Part shown: in pieces, positions 50,903 to 57,487 of the stretch
Numbering within the stretch: the first letter of the stretch is position 1
Layout: every line of letters starts with the position of its first letter
NCBI GenBank assembly: GCA_947627535.1
Contig: CANQWM010000005.1
Coordinates: 1 to 58,947, forward strand
Direction: 5' to 3'
DNA: 58,947 nt
Source of the DNA: an uncultured Acetatifactor sp.
Lineage (GTDB): Bacteria > Bacillota > Clostridia > Lachnospirales > Lachnospiraceae
Notes under the pieces: generated by a model
The model's database searches: none
What the model was told of the DNA's origin: nothing
What the model saw: the letters and a program-made list of their open reading frames with translations, nothing else
Translations under genes and position numbers: made by a program

Positions 50903-51958
50903 TCATTGCCCGGAAAAACCGCTTCCTGCCGTGTGTCTCTCCATGGCATCCTCCAAAATCCGCTGGCAAAGCGCCCCGAAATCCATGCCCGCCGCGGCAG
51001 CTTCCTGCGGAAGCAGAGAAGTTGCCGTCATGCCCGGAAGCGTGTTGGCCTCCAGGCAGAATATCTCCTCCGAATCGCTCATCACAAAGTCGATCCTCGC
51101 GTAACTCTGCAGCCGGAGCGCCTGAAAAACCCGCTCCGCGATCTCCTGTATTTCCTCCGTCTTCTCTCTGGAAAGGGGAGCCGGGCAGATTTCTACAGCG
51201 CTTCCCGCCTGATACTTCGCCTTATAGTCATAAAATTCCATTTGGGGCACCATCTCGATCACGGGAAGAGCCTTCCCGAAAAGAATTCCTACAGAGAACT
51301 CCCTTCCCTTTATGTACTGCTCCACAATGGCCTCTTGACCATAGCGGAATGCTTCTTCTTTGGCCGCACGGTACTCCTCTTCGTTCCTTACAATGCTCAC
51401 GCCCACGCTGGAGCCCTCACAGCTGGCCTTGACCACACAGGGAAAAAATACCGTTTTCTCCTCCCCAGCTCCTTTTTTCAACCGGAATCCTTCCGGCGTC
51501 GGAATCCCGTATGCCTTAAAAAGGTCCTTGGAAATCCCCTTATCCATGGCAATAGCGGAACTGACAGAATCCGCCCCCGTGTACGGGATCCCCATAAGTT
51601 CAAAACAGGCCTGTATCTTGCCGTCCTCGCCGTTTGCGCCGTGAAGCGCCAGAAACACGCAGTCCGCCTGACTGCACAGCTTTAGTACATTGGGACCGAA
51701 GAACTGTTTTCCTCCATCCTTCCGCAGCGTTTTTAACGTCTCCGGATCCGGATTCACTTCGCCGATGGCCCCCACCGCAGCGGCCCAGTCCGTGTCCCGC
51801 TCGAAAATACCGCTCAATTCTCCTTCGTATCCCAGATATACATCCAGAAGGACCGCCTTGTGGCCTCTTCCTTTCAGGGCTTTGTATATCATGCTTCCCG
51901 AACTGAGAGAAACATCCCTCTCCGTACTGTTTCCCCCTGCCAAAACGACGATCTTCAT
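50903..51958 (-). CDS. ddl: D-alanine--D-alanine ligase
   Basis: ATP-grasp enzyme of 351 residues joining two D-alanines. It opens with VVLAGGNSTERDVSLSSG, shows LALHGANGEDGKIQ and the late LEANTLPGMTATSLLPQEA. The omega-loop region reads EFYDYKAKY with the tyrosine typical of true D-Ala-D-Ala ligases. VanA/VanB-type ligases have a His-containing motif there, so no resistance-type ligase is suggested despite the VanRS-like neighbours. The start overlaps the upstream lipoprotein gene by 4 bp (ATGA), indicating coupled expression. Confidence 0.95.
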   Translation of the reverse strand: MKIVVLAGGNSTERDVSLSSGSMIYKALKGRGHKAVLLDVYLGYEGELSGIFERDTDWAAAVGAIGEVNPDPETLKTLRKDGGKQFFGPNVLKLCSQADCVFLALHGANGEDGKIQACFELMGIPYTGADSVSSAIAMDKGISKDLFKAYGIPTPEGFRLKKGAGEEKTVFFPCVVKASCEGSSVGVSIVRNEEEYRAAKEEAFRYGQEAIVEQYIKGREFSVGILFGKALPVIEMVPQMEFYDYKAKYQAGSAVEICPAPLSREKTEEIQEIAERVFQALRLQSYARIDFVMSDSEEIFCLEANTLPGMTATSLLPQEAAAAGMDFGALCQRILEDAMERHTAGSGFSGQ

Positions 51959-53253
51959 CCGTCCTGCCCCTTCTGTTCCTGCAAAAACTCTTCTTCACCT
52001 GCCGCAAGCTGTGTCAGCAGCAGCAAATATTCGGATCTGTCCGAGTCCTCGTCATAAAAACTGACAGACTCCAGGTTTTCCCCCATAAGGTAATGCAGGA
52101 ACTCCTCCACAACAATGGTATATTGATAAATATTCATAACATAATTTACACATGACACCTGAATCGCCCGTTTTAACAATTCCTCAGAACCGTTGTTCCG
52201 CGCCGTCACGGGATCTGTCATCTCACCGCACCGCCCGGATATTTCTTCCGCTCTGTCCATCAATTCTTCCATGAACGTCTCGCACATCTCCACATCCACC
52301 CTCTGACGGGTGGCAATATAAGTCATGATCCCCATCAAATACCCCGGCTCCTCCAGATAACTGCTGTTGTTCTCGAAATAGCTTCTGTGGTCCGTGATCT
52401 GATCGCCATATGTCTTAAGACCCGTAGCCCTGTAAAGCTCTGTCAGCGCAAAAAAGCATTCGGAATCCTTTCCCACAATGCTCTGCGCCTGGCCAAACAC
52501 CGTAGACGCCCTCTTCAGACAGTCCGTGGCATACTGTCTGTCGTAATTCTGGTAATTATAACTGAATTTTGCGAGAAACGCCGCGTACAGCGCCGTTTCG
52601 CTTTCCTCTATACCTTCCGACTCCTTATGGCCCACCCATGTCTTTAATGATTCCAGTACATCCGGCAGGCCGCTGTCGTCCCCGTCCTCAAACAGCGCCC
52701 CGTACCATTCAAACGATTCCAGCAGCCCCAGCGCATCCGCCACGGAAAGAGTGCCGTCTCCGCAGGCCTTCGTCAGGATCCTGACATTTTCCCGAAACAG
52801 TTCCCCATAATATTTCTCCCGGATCTCAAAGCGATACGACTGGCCGATCATTTCGCATACAAGATAATATCTGCCCTCGTCGGTAAAGTCGCTGAAATCC
52901 GCATAGCCCTGGCTGATTTTCAGGTCTCCGTTATACGCCGCCCTGTCAATGAACCCGCTGTACACGGTCTCGCCGGTACGGGCATCCACCAGCCGAAAGC
53001 GCTCCGGCAGTTTTTGTCCCTTCAGGGCGGCGCGCTTGACCCCTGACGCAGAATAGCCCCGCAGATCCGTCAGGATATTGGCGGACATGTGCGGGACCGC
53101 ATAATCGACAACCGGCGTGTCCTCCATGCCGGTGACGGCCGTATATGGAATTGTATCGCTCTCTGTTGACTCCATCCGATAACCGCAGCCGGCCGCAGAC
53201 ACAGCCAGCGCGGCGACGCAGAGAAACGCCGGGATCCGTCTGTCTCTTTTCAC
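51955..53253 (-). CDS. Lipoprotein with cellulase-type Ig domain and GH9-like helical domain, apparently non-catalytic
   Basis: A 432-residue lipoprotein. The GTG at 53253 is chosen because GGAGGTGACGCG precedes it; the lipobox SAAGC then puts the lipidated Cys at 23. An immunoglobulin-like domain similar to the N-terminal domain of GH9 cellulases follows (about 60-150: GYSASGVKRAALKG, FRLVDARTGETVYSG, DFSDFTDEGRYYL). Then comes an all-helical domain with the GH9-like GLPDVLESLKTWV and LTELYRATGLKTY stretches. The catalytic DAGD motif of GH9 is not found, so binding or structural work is more likely than hydrolysis. It is coupled by ATGA to ddl. Confidence 0.75.
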   Translation of the reverse strand: MKRDRRIPAFLCVAALAVSAAGCGYRMESTESDTIPYTAVTGMEDTPVVDYAVPHMSANILTDLRGYSASGVKRAALKGQKLPERFRLVDARTGETVYSGFIDRAAYNGDLKISQGYADFSDFTDEGRYYLVCEMIGQSYRFEIREKYYGELFRENVRILTKACGDGTLSVADALGLLESFEWYGALFEDGDDSGLPDVLESLKTWVGHKESEGIEESETALYAAFLAKFSYNYQNYDRQYATDCLKRASTVFGQAQSIVGKDSECFFALTELYRATGLKTYGDQITDHRSYFENNSSYLEEPGYLMGIMTYIATRQRVDVEMCETFMEELMDRAEEISGRCGEMTDPVTARNNGSEELLKRAIQVSCVNYVMNIYQYTIVVEEFLHYLMGENLESVSFYDEDSDRSEYLLLLTQLAAGEEEFLQEQKGQDG

Positions 53254-53312
53254 CGCGTCACCTCCGAAAATACTATCAGTATTGTACCACAGCCCACCCA
53301 GGTAACGCAATT

Positions 53313-54488
53313 CTATTTTCCGGCCTCGTACACGATCTCTCCGTTGATAACGGTATAGAGCGTCTCCGTAAACACCTCCATGGGATTCCCGTCGAAAATG
53401 GCAATATCGGCGTCTTTTCCCGGCTCAAGACTTCCCATCCTGTCCGCAACACCGCAGATATCCGCCGCATAAACCGTCATGGCCTTGTAGCCTTCTTCCA
53501 TCTCAAGCCCTGCCTTGACCGCCATACCCACACACAGGGGAAGCGCCTGGATCAGGGACACCGGATGGTCCGTTGTGATCGCCGTCATAACGCCGGCACG
53601 GTTCAAAATGCCCGCGGTTTTAAAGGCCATATTCTGAACCTCGATCTTGTTTCTGCTGGCAAAGTCCGGCCCCACAATGGCCGGGAACCCCTCCTCCGCC
53701 AGCTCCCGGGCGATCAGATGGCCTTCCGAGCAATGGTCCAGCGTCATATTCAGGTCAAACTCCCTGGCGATCCTGATCGCGGTAAAAATGTCGTCCACCC
53801 TGTGCACATGGGCTTTCAGCGGGATTTCCTTTCGCAGCACAGGCAGCCAGCATTCCAGGGTAAAATCTTCCTGGAACGCTTCTCCCTTTCCTGCCGCCTT
53901 CTCCTTGTCCGCCTCGTACTGCTTCGCCCTGTAAAGTTCTCTGCGCAGCATACCGGCAATGGCCATTCTGGTAGAGGGACTCTGCCCCTGTCCGGAATAA
54001 TTTACCTTCGGATTTTCTCCAAAGGCTACCTTCATGGCCGCAGGAGCCTTTACGATCAGATCGTCCACTCTGCGGCCATGGGTCTTTAAAAATGCAAACT
54101 GTCCGCCCACCACGTTGGAGCTGCCGGGACCTATCATGGCGGCGGTGATCCCGGCCCGCACCGCGTCGTCAAAGGCGGCGTCCATGGTGTTGATGGCATC
54201 CACCGCCCTCAGCCAGGGCGTGATGGGATCCACCGTCTCGTTGCAGTCGTCCCCCTCCGTTCCCTTCTTTTCCTCCGTAATCCCCATATGACAATGTGCC
54301 TCTATGATTCCGGGCATGATGATCCCGTCCTTTATTTCCAGCACTCTTTCCTGCGCTGCGGGATGAATCCTGCTCTCATCCCGCTTTCCGATCTCCGCTA
54401 TTTTTCCGTCCGCGATACGGATATAGCCGTCCCTGATATCTTCGCCGGCCATGGTCTTTATGATTCCGCCAACTATATACATTGCCAA
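53313..54488 (-). CDS. Amidohydrolase-superfamily protein (imidazolonepropionase-related)
   Basis: A 391-residue cytosolic TIM-barrel hydrolase. Metal-binding positions are visible: EAHCHMG (HxH after strand 1), KAHVHR, the LDHCSEG stretch and the TTDHPV motif with the catalytic Asp. The beta-sandwich domain is built from both ends (DGYIRIADGKIAEIG and GKDADIAIFDGNPME), as in imidazolonepropionase and related deaminases. The substrate is not known; the group is widespread in Clostridia without assigned function. It lies 21 bp after the degenerate M23 gene and upstream of the lipoprotein-ddl-murF genes. Confidence 0.85.
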   Translation of the reverse strand: MAMYIVGGIIKTMAGEDIRDGYIRIADGKIAEIGKRDESRIHPAAQERVLEIKDGIIMPGIIEAHCHMGITEEKKGTEGDDCNETVDPITPWLRAVDAINTMDAAFDDAVRAGITAAMIGPGSSNVVGGQFAFLKTHGRRVDDLIVKAPAAMKVAFGENPKVNYSGQGQSPSTRMAIAGMLRRELYRAKQYEADKEKAAGKGEAFQEDFTLECWLPVLRKEIPLKAHVHRVDDIFTAIRIAREFDLNMTLDHCSEGHLIARELAEEGFPAIVGPDFASRNKIEVQNMAFKTAGILNRAGVMTAITTDHPVSLIQALPLCVGMAVKAGLEMEEGYKAMTVYAADICGVADRMGSLEPGKDADIAIFDGNPMEVFTETLYTVINGEIVYEAGK

Positions 54489-54509
54489 TCCCTTCCCGAA
54501 TCCCGCAGG

Positions 54510-55487
54510 TCACTGAAACAGCCCGGAAGGATCTATCGCCGCTCCGTCCGCGGTCATCCGCAGATAAAGGTTGTCACCTTCCCGCACGTAATACTTTGTC
54601 GTTTTGTCCACCGCGGCAAAAATATCTCCGGCATTGACATAGCTTCCCACCGCCACAGTAATGTCGCGCAGCTGGCCGTAAGTGATTTGATAACCGTCCC
54701 CGATATCCATTGTCACCCCATGGCCCAGCTTGGCATCCTGAAAAATATCCACGACCTTGCCTTCCGCACAGGCGGCCACAGCCGTTCCCTCAGGCGCAGC
54801 GATTACCATGGCATCGCTTCTCTTATAATGATCCAGCGTTTTGAAATAGACGCCTGATGTCATGCTGAAGGGAATCAGAACCTGAAGCTCTCCCTGCAGA
54901 GGCCGGATCAGGCCGCTGTCCGCTGAAAAATGAAGCGTTTCCTGTTCCTCGGCGGGCAATTCCGCTTCCCCGGCGTTCTCTGCCGTTTCCGGCAGGCTTT
55001 CCGGCTCATTCTGGGGCTCCTGCACAGGTGTCTCAGATGTCTCCTGAGCCGGTTTCTCCGGGTCTTCCTCCCCTGTCTCTGCATCCGTTTCCGGGAGATT
55101 TAAGGTTTTCGGTTCTTCCTCTGCGGGATCCATCTGATTCTGTCCATCTGTAAGACCGGGAATCTCTACCAGCCCGGAGCCCGCCTCCATGGGCAGATAA
55201 TCCAGATCGTCCTCAAGCCCGGACACCTGATCCGTCATCCCATCCGGGATTTCATCATGGTTCGTCATGTCGGCAATGCTCTCATTGTTCTTTGCGATTT
55301 CTTCTGCCTTGTCGTCCACATTGTTCTCCAGAGCGGAGAAATCTATCGTATAGCCGTCGTTCTGGGACTTCCGCTCCTTAGACTGCATATACACTCCTGT
55401 CATGGTCAAAGCCGTGAGCACAAAGACCGACGAGGCAATCATAATAATGCGTTCCTTTTTTGTATTGTCTTTTCTGTTCCTTCTCAT
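54510..55487 (-). CDS. Membrane-anchored degenerate M23 (LytM) domain protein, SpoIIQ-like candidate
   Basis: A 325-residue protein: short cytoplasmic start, one membrane helix (about 16-35), a long acidic Pro/Glu-rich linker (about 40-190) and a C-terminal LytM fold (about 205-320). Compared with the active M23 enzyme at 3116-4699, the closing HLHFE is replaced by NLYLR and the HxxxD spacing is broken, so zinc binding should be lost. Inactive LytM proteins with a single anchor include SpoIIQ, which pairs with SpoIIIAH between mother cell and forespore. That identity is a hypothesis. The start at 55487 is supported by GGAAGGG upstream. Confidence 0.78.
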   Translation of the reverse strand: MRRNRKDNTKKERIIMIASSVFVLTALTMTGVYMQSKERKSQNDGYTIDFSALENNVDDKAEEIAKNNESIADMTNHDEIPDGMTDQVSGLEDDLDYLPMEAGSGLVEIPGLTDGQNQMDPAEEEPKTLNLPETDAETGEEDPEKPAQETSETPVQEPQNEPESLPETAENAGEAELPAEEQETLHFSADSGLIRPLQGELQVLIPFSMTSGVYFKTLDHYKRSDAMVIAAPEGTAVAACAEGKVVDIFQDAKLGHGVTMDIGDGYQITYGQLRDITVAVGSYVNAGDIFAAVDKTTKYYVREGDNLYLRMTADGAAIDPSGLFQ

Positions 55488-55590
55488 TTCTGGTTTCCCT
55501 TCCTTTTCGCGCATGCTTTGTGTTTCAGAAAGCATAAAATGTTTTTCTTGCTACCAGTTTGCCCGAAACAAAGGGAATTATACAAAAACA

Positions 55591-55623
55591 AACTGCTTCG
55601 GCGCTTTGTGCGCCGAAGCAGTT
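55591..55623 (-). terminator. Strong terminator after the calcium-binding protein gene
   Basis: A perfect 14-bp stem (AACTGCTTCGGCGC and GCGCCGAAGCAGTT) with a 5-nt loop is followed on the minus strand by TGTTTTTGT. It also has a run of A on the other side, so it may work in both directions. Confidence 0.88.
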
Positions 55624-55650
55624 GAAAAAAAGATTCAAATCCGTTTGCAA

Positions 55651-56709
55651 TCACGCAGAATAAGAGTGATTCACCAGATCCACATGCTGTACGGTTCCCG
55701 CGGCCCCGTTTTCATAAAGAAAAACACCGGTATTGCGGACCACGCCCTTTACACTCCCGTCCTGCGCCTGCTGCGTGAATTCCGTTCCCACGTTCTGCAG
55801 GCAGATCGCGCCCACACCGCTTTCCGCCAGGCTGTACAGTACGTCTTTTCCGTTCTCGTCCTTACACCAGATCCGCAGCTTTGACCAGATGGCATCGTCC
55901 TCATCGATCCAGCCGTCTCCGTCGTCGTCATACTGTGCCAGATCCTTAAACCCATTCCCGCTGGCAGTACCGAACAGTTCCCTTCCGTCGTTGATCGTCC
56001 CGTCCCCGTTTTTGTCCAGAGCCAGGAACCCGCTTCCGGAGCCCAGACGGTTTACCTTATCCAGAGTCCCGTCCCCGTCAAGATCAAAAAAGAACGTCTG
56101 GTCCGATATGTCCGCAGTATTTCCGTCCAGATTGATCACCAGGGGATCCGTCAGATGAAGCTCTGACGTCTTAAGCTCTTCCTGATAATACTGCTGGAAT
56201 TCACGGCTCATACCCACGTTTACCTGAAAGCTGATATCTCTGCCATCCGAAGTGCGCACCGTTCCCTGCGTGGAAAAATTCGTGGCTTCCGACTCGTAAT
56301 AAGTGCTCTCCTGATACAGGTCAAGCTGCTGAATATTTATCGGCTGGAGCTCTGCCGGCTGAAGCTGATAGCTGCTCCGGTGATAGCCGAAAAACAAATC
56401 CAGAATATAATTGACGGTCTGATTTCTGATGGAATTGAAGGTCTGACTGGGTGTATTTCTGACGGAAAACCGGATTCCGAATCTCTGCAGCCGTCCCTGA
56501 ATCTCTTCCAGTTTTTTACTCTGCTGCGCTGTCAGCCCCGTATTTTCCCCCTCTGCCTGCTCTTCGTTTCCAATCTGTGCGTTAAGTGCGTTTCTGCCCT
56601 GCGTCAGCCCGCCCTGATAGTCCGTTATGGAAAAGCGTGTAACCGTTGTACTGGAAGCTCTGTAGCTTCTCGCGGATTCCATTCCGACTGCGCTGGAATC
56701 AATTCTCAA
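55651..56709 (-). CDS. Calcium-binding repeat (EF-hand-like) protein of unknown function
   Basis: A roughly 352-residue protein without signal peptide. After a serine-rich start (RIDSSAVGMESARSY) and a helical middle, three acidic Ca-type loops follow closely: DLDGDGTLDKVN, DKNGDGTINDGRE and DDDGDGWIDEDD. A C-terminal beta-rich region of about 75 residues comes last. A TTG start at 56709 is proposed because GGAGAG lies upstream and this gives the compact N-terminus I recall for similar proteins. The frame also begins with a GTG at 56751. It is expressed from a SigD-type promoter through a leader with a terminator-like hairpin, and ends at a strong terminator. Confidence 0.75.
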   Translation of the reverse strand: MRIDSSAVGMESARSYRASSTTVTRFSITDYQGGLTQGRNALNAQIGNEEQAEGENTGLTAQQSKKLEEIQGRLQRFGIRFSVRNTPSQTFNSIRNQTVNYILDLFFGYHRSSYQLQPAELQPINIQQLDLYQESTYYESEATNFSTQGTVRTSDGRDISFQVNVGMSREFQQYYQEELKTSELHLTDPLVINLDGNTADISDQTFFFDLDGDGTLDKVNRLGSGSGFLALDKNGDGTINDGRELFGTASGNGFKDLAQYDDDGDGWIDEDDAIWSKLRIWCKDENGKDVLYSLAESGVGAICLQNVGTEFTQQAQDGSVKGVVRNTGVFLYENGAAGTVQHVDLVNHSYSA

Positions 56710-56840
56710 TCCTCTCTTCTCTCCTTTATGTCCACCCATTCCGTCCTGCACGGACAGTCTTCTCCTCCCTGAAAATGCTGCCCCTGCCGCGCGGAACTTT
56801 TTGGATTCCCTCCCTGTCCCCCCGCTCTCGCGTAAAAAAA

Positions 56841-56885
56841 GACGGTGCTTTCATGGGAAAATCCTTTTCCCGCAAAAGTACCGTC
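56841..56885 (-). terminator. Terminator-like hairpin in the leader of the calcium-binding protein gene
   Basis: On the minus strand GACGGT, CTTT and GGGAAAA blocks pair with TTTTCCC, AAAG and ACCGTC around small symmetric internal loops and a 3-nt tip. Seven T residues follow. It lies between a SigD-type promoter and the gene start, so it is either an attenuator or the end of a small RNA. Confidence 0.85.
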
Positions 56886-56937
56886 CGTGGTGTCCATATT
56901 TTTACTCGGTAACGGCTGGCCCGGCCGTTTTCCTGTA
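56841..56937 (-). ncRNA. Candidate SigD-dependent leader or small RNA, about 97 nt
   Basis: The transcript expected from the promoter at 56944-56970 begins near 56937. It first forms an AACGGC/GCCGTT hairpin with a 7-nt loop (56911-56929), then an unpaired AU-rich stretch, then the terminator-like hairpin with U7. No long reading frame is needed to explain it. I do not recognise a named RNA family. Confidence 0.5.
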
Positions 56938-56943
56938 CTAAAT

Positions 56944-56970
56944 ATATCGACACATCTTTCTTATTCTTTA
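56944..56970 (-). promoter_or_regulatory. SigD (motility sigma)-type promoter
   Basis: TAAA, exactly 15 bp, then GTCGATAT on the minus strand. It differs from TAAA-N15-GCCGATAT at one base. It lies 11 bp past the SseB-family gene. Confidence 0.72.
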
Positions 56971-56980
56971 GCGCAAAAAC

Positions 56981-57472
56981 CTATTTTCCGTCATCCCTTT
57001 TCTTTACAAAATGAATCATTCTGCCCGCCATGATATTTGCCAGCAGATCCTTATTCAGCACCAGATTTGCTCCGTAAGGGTTGACGATGATGCCCTGCGC
57101 ATTGCTCATTTGACCATCGGCGTTCTTTCGCATCATCAATCCGATATAGTCATCAAACTTTAGTGCAAAGGTAGGGCAGGGCTGATTCTTTTCCTCCCAC
57201 AGACGATATTCGCCCTCATCGGTAAAGCCCATAAAGTATCTCTTGCCGTCCGATGCCGACAGCATGGGAAACTGTACCTTGCTTCCCGGCAGAATCTTCT
57301 GCTCTCCTTCTTCCTCTTCCAAAGGCGCCGGATCTATCAGCGCCGGTGCCAGCAGCTCCGCCTTCTGCAGTTCGGTCAGAAACATTGTGAGATGTTCCTT
57401 TGTGTCATCCGCTTTCAAAAGCTCCATGCTGCCCACCAGCATTGGATTTGATACGCTTTTTTTCAGTTTCAT
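56981..57472 (-). CDS. SseB-family protein
   Basis: A 163-residue soluble protein matching the SseB N-terminal domain family, small alpha/beta proteins of unclear role. Typical features are an opening about a dozen residues in (MLVGSMELLKAD, then FLTELQKAELLAPAL), the KVQFPMLSASDGKRYFMGFTDEGEYRLW core and a FDDYIGLMM segment. The late stretch GIIVNPYGANLVL is characteristic of the family. It lies 15 bp after the hydratase gene on the same strand, so the two probably share a transcript. No enzymatic motif is visible. Confidence 0.85.
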   Translation of the reverse strand: MKLKKSVSNPMLVGSMELLKADDTKEHLTMFLTELQKAELLAPALIDPAPLEEEEGEQKILPGSKVQFPMLSASDGKRYFMGFTDEGEYRLWEEKNQPCPTFALKFDDYIGLMMRKNADGQMSNAQGIIVNPYGANLVLNKDLLANIMAGRMIHFVKKRDDGK

Positions 57473-57487
57473 CCGTCTTTCCTTCCG

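Noticed and set aside
50903..51958. Resistance-type ligase (VanG/VanA-like) because of the VanRS neighbours
   Set aside because: The omega-loop reads YDYKAKY with the tyrosine of ordinary D-Ala-D-Ala ligases, and no vanH, vanX or vanT genes are near.
56886..56940. Cyclic-di-GMP-I riboswitch suggested by the GCCAGCCGTTACCGAG-like segment
   Set aside because: The conserved upstream core (GACGCAAAGCC-like) is absent and the spacing does not fit. Kept only as an unnamed structured leader.
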